Below the pieces are notes generated by a model. It saw only the letters and a program-made list of their open reading frames with translations. It was not told where the DNA came from and did no database searches. A DNA stretch of 64,000 nucleotides from contig NZ_MINI01000038.1 of NCBI RefSeq assembly GCF_002906855.1, forward strand, positions 496,001 through 560,000, in the 5' to 3' direction. Source of the DNA: Pseudomonas putida. Its GTDB lineage: Bacteria > Pseudomonadota > Gammaproteobacteria > Pseudomonadales > Pseudomonadaceae. Positions 16,806 to 26,966 of the stretch are shown piece by piece. Both the position numbers and the translations under genes were made by a program. The stretch's first letter is position 1; each line of letters starts with the position of its first letter.

Positions 16806-17795
16806 TCAACTGGCGGGTGTTGTCGGCTCATCCTCCTCGAACCCGCGCGATGCCCGCCCGACCAGCAGATCATCCGGTGCGTGCGCCACCCGGTGGTCCT
16901 TGCCCGGGTAATCCAGTGAATGCAGGAAGTGGCGGATGCAGTTGATCCGCGCGCGCTTCTTGTCGTCCGACTTGATCACCGTCCATGGCGCATCGGCGGT
17001 ATCGGTATGGAAGAACATCGCCTCCTTGGCTGCGGTGTAGTCCTCCCACTTGTCCAGCGACTTGATGTCGATGGGTGACAGCTTCCAGTGCTTGAGTGGG
17101 TCGTCCCGGCGTGAAATGAAGCGGCGCAGCTGCTCTTCGCGGTTCACCGAGAACCAGTACTTGAATAGCAGGATGCCGCTGTTGCACAGCATGCGTTCCA
17201 GATCCGGCGCCTGGCGCATGAACTCCAGGTATTGCAGCGGCGAGCAGAACTCCATGACCTTCTCGACACCCGCGCGGTTGTACCAGGAGCGGTCGAAGAA
17301 GACCATTTCACCCGCCGTGGGCAGGTGCTGGATGTAACGCTGGAAGTACCACTGCCCCAGTTCCTGCTCGGAAGGCTTCTCCAATGCGACGATTCGTGCG
17401 CCGCGTGGGTTCAGGTGCTCCATGAAGCGCTTGATGGTGCCACCTTTGCCCGCCGCGTCACGCCCCTCGAACAGGATCACCACGCGCTGGCCGGTTTCCT
17501 TGACCCAGCTTTGTACCTTTAGCAGTTCGATCTGCAGCGCGTGCTTGGCCTTTTCGTAATCCTGGCGGCGCAGGCGGGTGCGGTACGGGTAGCTGGCCGG
17601 CAGGCGCGCCGAGGTGCTGTCTTCGGTACTGCCCTTCGGTGCGCTGGCCACTTCAAGCGCGGCTGGGGCCTGGCTGACCTGAGTGATGGTGGGCTCGGGT
17701 TTGCGTTGGCGAGGGCGGCGAGGGCGAGGTGCGACAGGGGCGGGGGAAGAGGATTCGCCGGGGGCGGGGAGGAGGAGGGTGGCTTCTTCGCTCAT
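16806..17795 (-). CDS. ppk2: polyphosphate kinase 2
   Basis: 329 residues. After a low-complexity Pro/Arg-rich N-terminus (about 85 residues) comes the PPK2 core: the Walker A-like loop EGRDAAGKGGTIKRF, the Walker B-like FFDRSWYNRAGVEKVM and the lid region FISRRDDPLKHWKLSPID. PPK2 enzymes transfer phosphate between polyphosphate and nucleotides, typically making NTPs from NDPs (or ADP from AMP in class II). I chose the ATG at 17795; a longer open frame continues upstream through tRNA-Phe and is not coding. The tail FEEDEPTTPAS is disordered. Monocistronic or with the downstream hypothetical gene. Confidence 0.92.
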   Translation of the reverse strand: MSEEATLLLPAPGESSSPAPVAPRPRRPRQRKPEPTITQVSQAPAALEVASAPKGSTEDSTSARLPASYPYRTRLRRQDYEKAKHALQIELLKVQSWVKETGQRVVILFEGRDAAGKGGTIKRFMEHLNPRGARIVALEKPSEQELGQWYFQRYIQHLPTAGEMVFFDRSWYNRAGVEKVMEFCSPLQYLEFMRQAPDLERMLCNSGILLFKYWFSVNREEQLRRFISRRDDPLKHWKLSPIDIKSLDKWEDYTAAKEAMFFHTDTADAPWTVIKSDDKKRARINCIRHFLHSLDYPGKDHRVAHAPDDLLVGRASRGFEEDEPTTPAS

Positions 17796-17913
17796 GGAGG
17801 TCCTTGCGAGGTCGGGTCGAATGTCCACCTGCAATTTTGAGTCTGAGCGAGAAAGGGCTTGTTGATACCGGTCAACGGCAGAAGGGAGGGCGGGGCAATA
17901 AATCACAGACAAC

Positions 17914-17937
17914 AAAAAACCCGCACTAGGCGGGTTT
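17914..17937 (-). terminator. terminator of tRNA-Phe
   Basis: On the minus strand AAACCCGC, a short loop (CTAGT), GCGGGTTTTTTG: a compact stem with a strong T-run about 45 bp past tRNA-Phe. Confidence 0.85.
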
Positions 17938-17983
17938 CTCGTTGTCGCTTCGGGTAACTTTGCAACCACCAGAAGCTTGAAGG

Positions 17984-18059
17984 TGGTGCCCAGAGACGGA
18001 GTCGAACCGCCGACACGAGGATTTTCAATCCTCTGCTCTACCGACTGAGCTATCTGGGC
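17984..18059 (-). tRNA. tRNA-Phe (anticodon GAA)
   Basis: 76-nt tRNA starting GCCCAGATAGCTCAG, anticodon loop TTGAAAA with GAA, T arm GGTTCGACTCC and encoded CCA. No integrated element is visible at this tRNA. Confidence 0.97.
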
Positions 18060-18149
18060 GACGAGGTGAATTAAATAGATTTTCTGACGGCCCGTCAACG
18101 ACTTTTTGAAAAAATTTTAAATTAATTCCGTCGCTTACGTTTCATGGGG

Positions 18150-18422
18150 TCATTCGGCGGGTGGAACGTAGCCTTCCGCCTGGGCGTATTCCTCGCCGGC
18201 GAAGAACTTGTCCATCTCGCCCTGAAGGAACTTGCGGTCCTCGCCGTTCATCATGTTCAGGCGCTTTTCGTTGATCAGCATGGTCTGGTGCTTCTTCCAG
18301 TCTTCCCAGGCTTTCTCCGAGATGTGTTCGTAGATGTCCTGGCCCTTGGCGCCGGGGTAGGGCGGGCGGTCCAGGCCTGGGAGTTCTTCTTTGTACTTGC
18401 GGCACATCACGGTGCGGGTCAT
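18150..18422 (-). CDS. yggX: YggX, Fe(2+)-trafficking / oxidative damage protection protein
   Basis: 90 residues beginning [18 protein letters not shown], with the conserved Cys7, [16 protein letters not shown] and [17 protein letters not shown]. This is the full length of the YggX family, which helps protect iron-sulfur enzymes and handles labile iron. Its start overlaps the mutY stop by 4 bp (ATGA), so it is the last gene of the asmA-mutY-yggX operon. Pairing with MutY, itself an Fe-S protein, is a long-standing arrangement in gammaproteobacteria. Confidence 0.95.
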   Translation of the reverse strand: MTRTVMCRKYKEELPGLDRPPYPGAKGQDIYEHISEKAWEDWKKHQTMLINEKRLNMMNGEDRKFLQGEMDKFFAGEEYAQAEGYVPPAE

Positions 18423-19486
18423 TCGGCTTCTCCTGCAATCAGTTCGTCGGCCGCGCGTTTGAGCAGCTTCTTGACCGGGGCGGCGAGGCCCAGGCGCGGC
18501 GGGGTGGCGAGGTTATACCAGAGCCAGTCGGCCTCGGCCACGTGCTGGCCAACCGGGTCGACGCGTACCAGCCAGGGCTCGATCGCCAGCTGGAAGTGGC
18601 TGAAAGTGTGGGTCAGGCCGTCCAGTGCGCGGCTTTCGGCCAGGCGCAGGCCATGCTGGTAGGCGAGGTCGTCGAGCTGGGCAATATCGTCGAGTTCCGG
18701 CAGGCTCCACAGGCCGCCCCACAGGCCGCTGGATGGCCGGCGGTAAAGCAGGATGGCGCCTTCAGGGTTGGCCAGCAGCGGCATCAGCGTGCGCCGTTGT
18801 GGCAACGCCTTGCGTGGCTTGGGCTCGGGGTAGCGGGTTTCTTCGCCGTGCAGGTGCGCTTCGCAGCCGCGCTGCAACGGGCAGATCAGGCAGCTGGGCT
18901 TGCTGCGCGTGCACAGCGTCGCACCCATGTCCATCATCGCCTGGGTGTAGTGGTTGGCGCGCTGCTGCGGGGTGAAGCGCTCGGCCGTGGCCCACAGCTG
19001 GTTGGCCACCTTGGGCTCGCCGGGGTAGCCGGCCTGGGCGGTGTAGCGGGCCAGCACGCGCTTGACGTTGCCATCGAGAATCGGCGCGCGGATGCCCATG
19101 CTGATGCTGGCGATGGCACCTGCGGTCGAGCGGCCGATGCCGGGCAGCTCGGTGAGCTGCTCGACGCTGCGCGGGAATTCGCCGCCATGCTGCTCGACGA
19201 CGATCTTCGCGGCCTTCTGCAGGTTGCGTGCGCGGGTGTAGTAGCCAAGGCCCGTCCACAGGTGCAGCACTTCGTCCTCCGGCGCCGCAGCCAGAGCCTG
19301 CACGGTTGGCAGGGCCTGCATGAAGCGGTCGAAGTAGTTCAGCACGGTGCTGACCTGGGTCTGCTGCAGCATGATTTCCGACACCCATACCCGGTATGGG
19401 TTGATGCCCTGTTGCCAGGGCAGGTCATGGCGACCGTGCTGGTCGTACCAGTCCAGCACGGCGCTGGAGAACTGCGTGGGGGTCAT
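18419..19486 (-). CDS. mutY: A/G-specific adenine DNA glycosylase
   Basis: 355 residues. Removes adenine mispaired with 8-oxoguanine. Helix-hairpin-helix [15 protein letters not shown] near 110-125, catalytic aspartate in [12 protein letters not shown] near 135-147, and the [4Fe-4S] ligand pattern C-x6-C-x2-C-x5-C in [17 protein letters not shown] near 190-207. A C-terminal NUDIX-like domain ([16 protein letters not shown]) recognises the oxidised base. Overlaps the upstream asmA-like gene and the downstream yggX by 4 bp each, so the three are translationally coupled. Confidence 0.97.
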   Translation of the reverse strand: MTPTQFSSAVLDWYDQHGRHDLPWQQGINPYRVWVSEIMLQQTQVSTVLNYFDRFMQALPTVQALAAAPEDEVLHLWTGLGYYTRARNLQKAAKIVVEQHGGEFPRSVEQLTELPGIGRSTAGAIASISMGIRAPILDGNVKRVLARYTAQAGYPGEPKVANQLWATAERFTPQQRANHYTQAMMDMGATLCTRSKPSCLICPLQRGCEAHLHGEETRYPEPKPRKALPQRRTLMPLLANPEGAILLYRRPSSGLWGGLWSLPELDDIAQLDDLAYQHGLRLAESRALDGLTHTFSHFQLAIEPWLVRVDPVGQHVAEADWLWYNLATPPRLGLAAPVKKLLKRAADELIAGEAE

Positions 19487-21720
19487 CGCTTGAACAGCCC
19501 CTTGAGCGCGTCTTTCAGTTCTGGGCTCACTTTGTCTCCGAGTTTTTCATCGATCTTGTCTTTGAGGCGATTGCCGGCCAGCTTGGCCGCGACCTTGCCC
19601 AGGCCGTCCTGGTCCAGGCGGCAGGCCTTGGCACCGAGTTCCAGCGGGCCGCGGCAGCGCAGCGGCACTTCCACGCCCACGAAGCGTTCGTTGACCTGGC
19701 AAGCCGGGTCGGGCATGGCGCGCTGGTCTCCTTCGACGATCACGCCGATGTTGTAGTCCATGCCCAGCACGCGCAGGTCGAGGTCGCCATGGCCGTTGAC
19801 GGTCAGGCCCGGGATACGTGCCTTGAGGTCAGGGTTGCTGGCCACGCCATTGCGAATCACCAGGCTGCCGCGCAGTTCTTCGAACGGGGTGTCCTTACCG
19901 CGCGGCTCACCGCTCAGGGTTTTGCGGTTGAGGGTGGCGATGGCCTGGCAGAGTTGCTGCTCAAGGTTGGCGTTGACCAGCACGCCGTCATTGATGGCGA
20001 AGTTTGCGCTGCCATTGAGGGTATCGACCAGTGCCTTCTGGCTGTTACCGGTGGCGGTCAGATCACTGGTCAGGGTGAGCAGGCCTTTGACCGGCGGGGT
20101 CTGCTCCTTGCCTTCGGCCTTGATGAAGTGCTCGACCGGTACCCGGTTGATCTTGGTGTTGATACCGAGCTGCGGCACGGCAGGGCGTACGTCGAGGTTG
20201 CCCTTGGCTTCGAAAGTCCCGTTGTAGAGGCCGCCACGTAGCGCCTGCAAGGTCAGCAGGCCGCCCTGGCCGGTGGCCTGCAGCTGGGCGTCGCTGATCG
20301 GCATTTTGTCCAGCGTCAGCGAGCCGAAGGCCAGGTCGGCCTGCAGGTCGAGTGCGCGCAGGCGGTCGACCGGCAGCAGCTTGTCACCGCTCCAGGCCAC
20401 CTGAGTCGGGGCGCTGGGCAGCGGCGAGCTACCGGCAGCGGCCACGGCGCTGGATTCCTGTTGCTGGACCTCGGCCTGACGTGCGGCAGTGGCACCCTTG
20501 GCCTCTTCGCTCTTGGCCGGCATGTAGCGATCGGCGTCGAACTTATCGCCTTTGAGCTGCAGGCGCAGGGCCTGCTTGGCGAAGTCCTCGATGGCCACAC
20601 GGCCTGTGAAGGTGCTGTCGTCCAGTTTCACGGCCAGGTCGGCCAAGCTCAGGCTGGTTGGCGTGCCTTGCAGGCGGGTCACCAGCTCCAGCTTGCCGAA
20701 CACGGCGGGGTCGGTGGTGACCGGCAGCGGGTGGCCGATGCCGTCGAGGAAGGTGCGCAGGTTGAACTGGGCGATGGACAAGCCGCCACTCAGTTGCGGG
20801 GTCTTGTCCAGTTCACGCACGTTCAGCTCGCCGAGGGCACGCAGCTGGTTGGCCGAGACCTTCAGGCTGTTCCACGAGGCCACGTTGGCACCCATGTCGA
20901 CCAGCAACTGGCCCTGTGCGCCGAAGGTGACGGTCTTGCCACCGGTAGGTTCGCCCGAGGTTTCGCCGGTCAGGCGCAGGTCTTCGAAGTTGTAGCGCTT
21001 GAGCTTGCGGTCGAAGCGCAGCTCGCCAGCCAGCTCGGTGCGGGCCTTGATGGCCGGCTGGCTGGCGCTGAGGAAGGCGCTGGCCTTGAGGGCGATGTTG
21101 GTGCCTTCGTGGACCGGGCCGGTGCTCAGCTGGATGCTTTCGGCGCTGTAGCTCTGGCCGCTCTTGGCATCGGTGTAGTAGACCCGGGCGTTGTTCACGG
21201 TGAGGCTGTCGATGTCGAGCTTCACCGCGCGCTCGCTGCTGCTTTCGACAGGTTTGGCGGGCTGCTCGGCAGGTGCCTGGGCGGGGGCGTTGGCAGTGCC
21301 GTCGGTTGCAGCCGGCAGCGGCTTGCCGATGTCTTCCCAGTTGCCGTGGCCGTTTTCGTCACGCGCCAGGGTCAGGTTGAGGCCCTCGACGCGTACATCG
21401 CTCATCTGCACTTCGCGACGCAGCAATGGCAGCACGCGCACCGAGAGGCCGAGCATCTGCAGGTCGGCGAACGGTTCCTTGGGTTTGGTCAGGGTGGCGA
21501 TGCTCGCTTCGTGCAGTTCCAGGCCCAACCAGGGGAACAGGCTCCAGCCGATGTCGCCGTTGAGGGTCAGCTCGACGTGGGCCTTGTCGCGCGCCAATTG
21601 GCGGATCTCGTCTTTGTAGTCGTTGGGATCGAAGAGGTGGGTCAGGGCGAAGCCCAGCGCCACGATGATCAGCAGCAACCCGAGAAGCCCAAGTCCCAGG
21701 ATTTTGCCGAACGCTTTCAT
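19483..21720 (-). CDS. AsmA family protein
   Basis: 745 residues with one N-terminal membrane anchor (ILGLGLLGLLLIIVALGFAL) followed by a large periplasmic region. The AsmA signature is at both ends: YKDEIRQLARDKAHVELTL near the N-terminus and FAINDGVLVNANLEQQLCQAI near the C-terminus. Family members are bridge-like proteins implicated in phospholipid transport and outer-membrane assembly. An Ala/Pro/Ser-rich linker lies near residues 135-165. First gene of the asmA-mutY-yggX operon. The N-terminus MKAFGKILGLGLLG supports the start at 21720. Confidence 0.9.
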   Translation of the reverse strand: MKAFGKILGLGLLGLLLIIVALGFALTHLFDPNDYKDEIRQLARDKAHVELTLNGDIGWSLFPWLGLELHEASIATLTKPKEPFADLQMLGLSVRVLPLLRREVQMSDVRVEGLNLTLARDENGHGNWEDIGKPLPAATDGTANAPAQAPAEQPAKPVESSSERAVKLDIDSLTVNNARVYYTDAKSGQSYSAESIQLSTGPVHEGTNIALKASAFLSASQPAIKARTELAGELRFDRKLKRYNFEDLRLTGETSGEPTGGKTVTFGAQGQLLVDMGANVASWNSLKVSANQLRALGELNVRELDKTPQLSGGLSIAQFNLRTFLDGIGHPLPVTTDPAVFGKLELVTRLQGTPTSLSLADLAVKLDDSTFTGRVAIEDFAKQALRLQLKGDKFDADRYMPAKSEEAKGATAARQAEVQQQESSAVAAAGSSPLPSAPTQVAWSGDKLLPVDRLRALDLQADLAFGSLTLDKMPISDAQLQATGQGGLLTLQALRGGLYNGTFEAKGNLDVRPAVPQLGINTKINRVPVEHFIKAEGKEQTPPVKGLLTLTSDLTATGNSQKALVDTLNGSANFAINDGVLVNANLEQQLCQAIATLNRKTLSGEPRGKDTPFEELRGSLVIRNGVASNPDLKARIPGLTVNGHGDLDLRVLGMDYNIGVIVEGDQRAMPDPACQVNERFVGVEVPLRCRGPLELGAKACRLDQDGLGKVAAKLAGNRLKDKIDEKLGDKVSPELKDALKGLFKR

Positions 21721-22087
21721 GGGCGAGTCCTTGTAGTCCGTAGTGTGAATTCCGAGCGGCTGAGTATAGCGCCGCAGGGGTGGGGCCTGCGTATTCGACT
21801 AGCGATGCAGGGCATTTCCGATGTTTGCGTGATTCGACAGCGGTGGTTTTGTCAGTTCCTTCGCCGCTGGATTGTGTAGAAATACCGATTCAGCCAGGCG
21901 AAAAATAACGATATCAGATTGCTTTCATGTCATCTGCGAACTGGTACCCTTGTGCCGCTTTGCGGAGCGGCCGCGACTCATTGTCGCGGGCCGTTGCCCA
22001 GGGAAAAGTCCAGTTCGCCCTGCGTGCGAGCACAAGAGCCCGGGATGCCATCCGCCAGCACTGACTACCTATAAAAGGATCGAATCC
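21721..22087. other. divergent intergenic region, no gene seen
   Basis: 367 bp between the asmA-like gene and the OFA-type transporter. It should hold promoters for both. I see no convincing coding frame, hairpin or operator; the transporter has CTATAAAAGG at about 22070-22079, which includes a possible AAAGG ribosome-binding site about 10 bp before its ATG. Confidence 0.4.
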
Positions 22088-23749
22088 ATGAGCAGTACCA
22101 TCACGGCAGAGGGGCTGGCCAGCGCGCCGAGCTTCCTGTCGAAGGAGCGTATCATTGCCCGCCCGGGCTTCAACCGCTGGCTGGTCCCGCCAGCCGCCCT
22201 GGCCATCCACCTGTGCATCGGCATGGCCTATGGCTTCTCGGTGTTCTGGCTGCCACTGTCGCAAGCCATTGGCATCACCGCGCCGGTTGCCTGTTCGGCC
22301 GACATGGGCTTCATCGCCCGTATGTTCAGCGCCGAATGCGATTGGCCGATCTCGATGCTGAGCTGGATCTACACCCTGTTCTTCGTCTTCCTCGGCTGCT
22401 CGGCCGCAGTACTCGGCGGCTGGCTGGAACACGCCGGCCCGCGCAAGGCCGGCCTGGTTTCGGCGCTGTGCTGGTGTGGCGGCATGCTGATCTCGGCGAT
22501 CGGCGTGAAGACCCACCAGCTGTGGCTGATGTGGCTCGGCTCCGGTGTGATCGGCGGTATCGGCCTGGGCCTGGGCTACATTTCGCCGGTCTCGACCCTG
22601 ATCAAGTGGTTCCCGGACAAGCGCGGCATGGCCACCGGCATGGCGATCATGGGCTTCGGGGGGGGCGCCATGGTTGGCGCACCGCTGGCCACCGCGTTGA
22701 TGGGCCACTTCGGCAACGAACATGAGGTGGGCGTGTGGCAGAGCTTCGTCGCCATGGCCGCGATCTACTTCGTGTTCATGACCGCTGGCGCCCTGGCTTA
22801 CCGCGTGCCGCCGACCGGCTGGAAACCTGAAGGCTGGACCGCTCCGGTGAGAAAAGCGGGTAACGGCATGGTCACCGATCGTCACGTGCATGTAAGCGTT
22901 GCCTGGAAAACCCCTCAGTTCGCCCTGGTATGGCTGGTGCTGTGCCTGAACGTTTCGGCCGGTATCGGCATCCTCGGCATGGCGTCGCCGCTGCTGCAGG
23001 AAGTGTTCGCTGGCAAGTTGCTGGGCAACGAGCTGAGCTTCAGTGAGCTGAATGCCGCGCAATTGGCGCAGATCGCGGCCATTGCCGCTGGCTTCACCGG
23101 CCTGCTGAGCCTGTTCAACATCGGTGGCCGCTTCTTCTGGGCGTCGTTCTCCGACTACATCGGCCGCAAGAACACCTACTTCGCCTTCTTCGCCCTGGGC
23201 GTCGGCCTTTATAGCCTGGTGCCCAACATGGGCCACCTGGGCAACGTGGCGCTGTTCGTCGCGGCGTTCTGCATCATCCTGTCGATGTACGGCGGTGGTT
23301 TCGCTACCGTGCCGGCCTACCTGGCAGACCTGTTCGGCACGCAGATGGTCGGCGCCATCCACGGTCGCCTGCTGACTGCCTGGGCTGCAGCCGGCGTGCT
23401 GGGCCCGGTGCTGATCACCTACCTGCGCGAGTACCAGCTGGCGGCGGGTGTGGAGCGTGCAGCGGCCTACGACATGACCCTGTACATTCTCGCCGGTCTG
23501 CTGGTGCTGGGCTTCTTCTGCAACCTGCTGATCCGCCCGGTCGCCGACAAGCACTTCATGAGCGATGCCGAGCTGGCTGCCGAACGTGCGCTGAGCCACG
23601 ACAAGGGTGCTGACGGTGCCCGTTCGCTGGAGTGGCATGCCGCACCGGGTAGCCTGCCGCTGGTGCTGCTGGCCTGGGCTGTGGTGGTCGTGCCTTTGGC
23701 CTGGGGTGTGTGGGTGACCCTGCAGAAGACCGCTGTACTGTTCCATTGA
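22088..23749 (+). CDS. OFA (oxalate/formate antiporter)-family MFS transporter
   Basis: 553 residues, 12 or more membrane segments. It has the MFS motifs AAVLGGWLEHAGPRKAG and ASFSDYIGRKNTYF between helices 2-3 and 8-9, and the OFA-type helix GLGLGYISPVSTLIKWFPDKRGMATG. An insertion of about 25 residues with two cysteines (VACSADMGF...SAECDWPIS) lies between helices 1 and 2, and a C-terminal extension adds a further membrane segment (LVLLAWAVVVVPLAWGVWV). Substrate unknown; OFA members carry small carboxylates. Start ATG at 22088 gives MSSTITAEGLASAPS; an upstream extension to 21872 is not protein-like. Confidence 0.85.
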   Translation: MSSTITAEGLASAPSFLSKERIIARPGFNRWLVPPAALAIHLCIGMAYGFSVFWLPLSQAIGITAPVACSADMGFIARMFSAECDWPISMLSWIYTLFFVFLGCSAAVLGGWLEHAGPRKAGLVSALCWCGGMLISAIGVKTHQLWLMWLGSGVIGGIGLGLGYISPVSTLIKWFPDKRGMATGMAIMGFGGGAMVGAPLATALMGHFGNEHEVGVWQSFVAMAAIYFVFMTAGALAYRVPPTGWKPEGWTAPVRKAGNGMVTDRHVHVSVAWKTPQFALVWLVLCLNVSAGIGILGMASPLLQEVFAGKLLGNELSFSELNAAQLAQIAAIAAGFTGLLSLFNIGGRFFWASFSDYIGRKNTYFAFFALGVGLYSLVPNMGHLGNVALFVAAFCIILSMYGGGFATVPAYLADLFGTQMVGAIHGRLLTAWAAAGVLGPVLITYLREYQLAAGVERAAAYDMTLYILAGLLVLGFFCNLLIRPVADKHFMSDAELAAERALSHDKGADGARSLEWHAAPGSLPLVLLAWAVVVVPLAWGVWVTLQKTAVLFH

Positions 23750-23759
23750 TGTAGCCATC

Positions 23760-23782
23760 TGGGGGTTGCCTTGCAGCCCCCA
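23760..23782 (+). terminator. hairpin after the OFA-type transporter
   Basis: TGGGGGTTGC ... GCAGCCCCCA with one G-T wobble. No long T-run, but position (11 bp past the stop, before the his promoter) suggests transcription termination. Confidence 0.5.
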
Positions 23783-23852
23783 TGACCTGCTTGTATAGAC
23801 CTGTAGGGCCGTCCGGCCCCGCAATTCCTTGCCATGCCATATGTCATCCGCG

Positions 23853-23882
23853 TTTCAAGCTGGCGCGTTCTGGGCCTATAAT
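23853..23882 (+). promoter_or_regulatory. sigma-70 promoter upstream of hisB
   Basis: A perfect TATAAT at 23877-23882 with a weak -35 (TTTCAA or TTCAAG at 23853-23859) at 17-18 bp. It would start transcription about 30 bp before the hisB ATG. Confidence 0.55.
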
Positions 23883-23919
23883 GGAGCCCTTTTCGCCCAA
23901 TGATTTTGCGGAGCTGGTG

Positions 23920-24513
23920 ATGGTCGAACGTAAGGCTTCCGTCGAGCGCAATACCCTGGAAACCCAGGTCAAGTGCTCGATCAACCTCGATGGCAGTGGC
24001 AAGGCCCGATTCGATATCGGTGTGCCTTTCCTTGAACACATGCTGGACCAGATCGCCCGTCATGGGCTGATCGATCTGGATATCGAGTGCAAGGGTGACC
24101 TGCATATCGACGATCACCATACCGTCGAAGACGTCGGTATCACCCTGGGCATGGCATTCGCCCAGGCCATCGGCGACAAGAAAGGCATCTTCCGCTACGG
24201 CCATGCCTACGTGCCGCTGGACGAAGCGCTGTCGCGCGTGGTCATCGACTTCTCCGGCCGCCCTGGCCTGCAGATGCATGTGCCCTACACCCGCGCTACC
24301 GTTGGCGGCTTCGATGTCGACCTGTTCCAGGAGTTCTTCCAGGGCTTCGTCAACCACGCCCTGGTGACCCTGCACATCGACAACCTGCGTGGCCACAACA
24401 CCCACCACCAGATCGAAACCGTGTTCAAGGCTTTCGGCCGCGCCCTGCGCATGGCCGTGACCCTCGACGAGCGCATGGCCGGGCAGATGCCGTCGACCAA
24501 AGGGTGCCTGTAA
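23920..24513 (+). CDS. hisB: imidazoleglycerol-phosphate dehydratase
   Basis: 197 residues, monofunctional HisB, sixth step of histidine synthesis (IGP to imidazole-acetol phosphate). Manganese-binding histidine motifs: [13 protein letters not shown] near 40-52, [10 protein letters not shown] near 68-77 and [20 protein letters not shown] near 160-180. The ATG at 23920 ([14 protein letters not shown]) gives the usual family length. Its stop is followed directly by the hisH start, so it opens the hisB-hisH-DUF2164-hisA-hisF operon. Confidence 0.97.
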   Translation: MVERKASVERNTLETQVKCSINLDGSGKARFDIGVPFLEHMLDQIARHGLIDLDIECKGDLHIDDHHTVEDVGITLGMAFAQAIGDKKGIFRYGHAYVPLDEALSRVVIDFSGRPGLQMHVPYTRATVGGFDVDLFQEFFQGFVNHALVTLHIDNLRGHNTHHQIETVFKAFGRALRMAVTLDERMAGQMPSTKGCL

Positions 24514-25152
24514 ATGCAGACGGTAGCCGTAATCGACTATGGCATGGGCAACCTGCACTCGGTGGCCAAGGCGCTCGAGCACGTCGGCGCCGGCAAGGTG
24601 CTGGTCACCAGCGACGCTGCGGTGATCCGCGAGGCTGACCGCGTGGTGTTCCCTGGTGTGGGTGCGATCCGCGACTGCATGGCCGAAATCCGCCGGCTGG
24701 GCTTCGATAGCCTGGTCCGCGAAGTAAGCCAGGACCGCCCGTTCCTCGGCATCTGCGTCGGCATGCAAGCGCTGCTCGACCATAGCGAAGAGAACGACGG
24801 TGTCGACTGCATCGGCCTGTTCCCTGGCCAGGTGCGCTTCTTCGGCAAAGACCTGAAAGAAGACGGCGAACACCTGAAGGTGCCGCACATGGGCTGGAAC
24901 GAAGTCAGCCAAACCATCGACCACCCGCTGTGGCACGACATTTCCGACCGTGCACGCTTCTACTTCGTGCACAGCTACTACATCAATGCCGGCAAGCCTG
25001 GCCAGGTAGTCGGCCGCGGCCACTATGGCGTCGACTTCGCTGCCGCGCTGGCCGATGGCTCGCGCTTTGCCGTGCAGTTCCACCCGGAGAAGAGCCATAC
25101 CCATGGCCTGCAGCTGCTGCAGAACTTCGTCGCCTGGGACGGGCGCTGGTAA
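24514..25152 (+). CDS. hisH: imidazole glycerol phosphate synthase, glutaminase subunit
   Basis: 212 residues. Class I glutamine amidotransferase supplying ammonia to HisF. Nucleophile cysteine in [12 protein letters not shown] near residue 84, and the His/Glu of the triad in [11 protein letters not shown] near 190. FVFPGVGA-like element [13 protein letters not shown] near 45 forms the oxyanion-side loop. It abuts hisB with no gap and is followed directly by the DUF2164 gene. Confidence 0.97.
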   Translation: MQTVAVIDYGMGNLHSVAKALEHVGAGKVLVTSDAAVIREADRVVFPGVGAIRDCMAEIRRLGFDSLVREVSQDRPFLGICVGMQALLDHSEENDGVDCIGLFPGQVRFFGKDLKEDGEHLKVPHMGWNEVSQTIDHPLWHDISDRARFYFVHSYYINAGKPGQVVGRGHYGVDFAAALADGSRFAVQFHPEKSHTHGLQLLQNFVAWDGRW

Positions 25153-25413
25153 ATGAGCCGTTCGAAGACCAAGGCCCCGGTCATCACCCTGGCCCCCGAA
25201 GAGGAACGCGAGGCGCTCGACACGCTCAAGCGTTTTCTCGAAGACCGCTTCGAGCTGCAGCTCGGGTCGTTCGAGGTGGCCGAGGTCCTCGAGCTGTTCA
25301 GCAAAGAAATTGCACCCCATTACTACAACAGGGCGATTGCCGATGTTCAGCTGCACCTCAAGGAGCGGTTCGAGAGCATCGAAAGCGATCTGTGGGCACT
25401 CGAAAAGCCCTGA
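25153..25413 (+). CDS. DUF2164 family protein
   Basis: 86 residues: MSRSKTKAPVITLAPEEERE, then LDTLKRFLEDRFELQLGSFEV, LELFSKEIAPHYYNRAI and DLWALEKP. Matches the small DUF2164 family. The stop of hisH (TAA at 25150-25152) is immediately followed by this ATG, so it is coupled to the his operon. Function unknown; its persistent place between hisH and hisA in pseudomonads suggests a link, but nothing in the sequence shows catalytic activity. Confidence 0.85.
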   Translation: MSRSKTKAPVITLAPEEEREALDTLKRFLEDRFELQLGSFEVAEVLELFSKEIAPHYYNRAIADVQLHLKERFESIESDLWALEKP

Positions 25414-25440
25414 ACCCCCAAGAACAGACAGGTTCCCAAG

Positions 25441-26178
25441 ATGCTGATTATCCCCGCTATCGATCTGAAGGACGGTGCCTGCGTGCGCCTGCGCCAGGGC
25501 CGCATGGAAGACTCCACGGTATTCTCCGACGACCCGGTGAGCATGGCCGCCAAGTGGGTCGAGGGTGGCTGCCGCCGCCTGCACCTGGTTGACCTCAACG
25601 GCGCCTTCGAAGGCCAGCCGGTCAACGGTGAAGTGGTTACTGCCATCGCCAAGCGCTACCCGAACCTGCCGATCCAGATCGGCGGCGGTATCCGCTCGCT
25701 GGAAACCATCGAGCACTACGTCAAGGCTGGCGTCAGCTACGTGATCATCGGCACCAAGGCGGTCAAGCAGCCTGAATTCGTTGCCGAAGCGTGCAAGGCG
25801 TTCCCGGGCAAGGTCATCGTCGGCCTGGATGCCAAAGACGGCTTCGTCGCCACCGACGGCTGGGCGGAAGTGAGTTCGGTGCAGGTCATCGACCTGGCCA
25901 AGCGTTTCGAGGCCGATGGCGTCTCGGCGATCGTCTACACCGACATCGCCAAGGACGGCATGATGCAGGGCTGCAACGTGCCCTTCACCAAAGCCCTGGC
26001 CGAAGCTACGCGCATCCCGGTAATCGCCTCGGGCGGCATTCACAACCTGGGTGACATCAAGGCCCTGCTGGACGCCAAGGCCCCGGGCATCATCGGCGCC
26101 ATCACCGGCCGTGCCATCTACGAAGGCACCCTCGATGTCGCCGAGGCCCAGGCCTTCTGCGACAACTACCAAGGCTGA
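25441..26178 (+). CDS. hisA: ProFAR isomerase (phosphoribosylformimino-AICAR-P isomerase)
   Basis: 245-residue TIM barrel that isomerises ProFAR to PRFAR. Starts [20 protein letters not shown] with the catalytic aspartate at about residue 8. The second catalytic aspartate lies in [12 protein letters not shown] near 128-140, and the phosphate sites are IGGGIRS and ASGGIHN. Length is normal. Third enzyme gene of the operon, 10 bp upstream of hisF. Confidence 0.97.
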   Translation: MLIIPAIDLKDGACVRLRQGRMEDSTVFSDDPVSMAAKWVEGGCRRLHLVDLNGAFEGQPVNGEVVTAIAKRYPNLPIQIGGGIRSLETIEHYVKAGVSYVIIGTKAVKQPEFVAEACKAFPGKVIVGLDAKDGFVATDGWAEVSSVQVIDLAKRFEADGVSAIVYTDIAKDGMMQGCNVPFTKALAEATRIPVIASGGIHNLGDIKALLDAKAPGIIGAITGRAIYEGTLDVAEAQAFCDNYQG

Positions 26179-26188
26179 GGACTGAACC

Positions 26189-26959
26189 ATGGCACTGGCC
26201 AAGCGCATCATCCCTTGCCTGGACGTGGACAACGGCCGGGTGGTCAAGGGCGTCAAGTTCGAGAACATCCGTGATGCCGGCGACCCGGTGGAAATCGCCC
26301 GTCGCTACAACGAGCAGGGTGCCGACGAAATCACCTTCCTCGACATCACGGCCAGCGTTGATGGCCGCGACACCACGCTGCATACCGTCGAGCGCATGGC
26401 CAGCCAGGTGTTCATCCCGCTGACCGTGGGCGGTGGCGTGCGCACCGTGCAGGACATCCGCAACCTGCTCAACGCCGGTGCCGACAAGGTTTCGATCAAC
26501 ACTGCTGCGGTGTTCAATCCGGAGTTCGTCGGCGAGGCGGCGGACCGTTTCGGTTCGCAGTGCATCGTCGTCGCCATCGACGCCAAGAAGGTGTCCGGGC
26601 CAGGTGAAGCGCCGCGCTGGGAGATCTTCACCCACGGCGGGCGCAAGCCTACCGGGTTGGATGCCGTTGAATGGGCGAAGAAGATGGAAGGCCTGGGTGC
26701 CGGCGAGATCCTCCTGACCAGCATGGACCAGGACGGCATGAAGAACGGTTTTGACCTGGGTGTGACCCGTGCCATTAGCGATGCGCTGGGGATTCCGGTG
26801 ATCGCTTCGGGTGGTGTGGGTAACCTGCAGCACCTGGCTGACGGGATTCTCGAAGGGCATGCCAGCGCGGTGCTGGCGGCCAGCATCTTCCACTTTGGCG
26901 AGTACACGGTGCCTGAGGCCAAGGCTTACATGGCTTCGCGCGGTATCGTCGTTCGCTGA
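26189..26959 (+). CDS. hisF: imidazole glycerol phosphate synthase, cyclase subunit
   Basis: 256-residue TIM barrel, partner of HisH; makes IGP and AICAR. Starts [21 protein letters not shown] with the catalytic Asp near residue 12; the second Asp lies in [15 protein letters not shown] near 175-185. Phosphate-binding GGGVRT and ASGGVGN are present. Last gene of the his operon, followed by a hairpin and a convergent transporter operon. Confidence 0.97.
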   Translation: MALAKRIIPCLDVDNGRVVKGVKFENIRDAGDPVEIARRYNEQGADEITFLDITASVDGRDTTLHTVERMASQVFIPLTVGGGVRTVQDIRNLLNAGADKVSINTAAVFNPEFVGEAADRFGSQCIVVAIDAKKVSGPGEAPRWEIFTHGGRKPTGLDAVEWAKKMEGLGAGEILLTSMDQDGMKNGFDLGVTRAISDALGIPVIASGGVGNLQHLADGILEGHASAVLAASIFHFGEYTVPEAKAYMASRGIVVR

Positions 26960-26966
26960 ACCATTG

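Noticed and set aside
17796..18098. Upstream in-frame extension of ppk2
   Set aside because: It reads through tRNA-Phe and its terminator; the conserved PPK2 protein starts at 17795.
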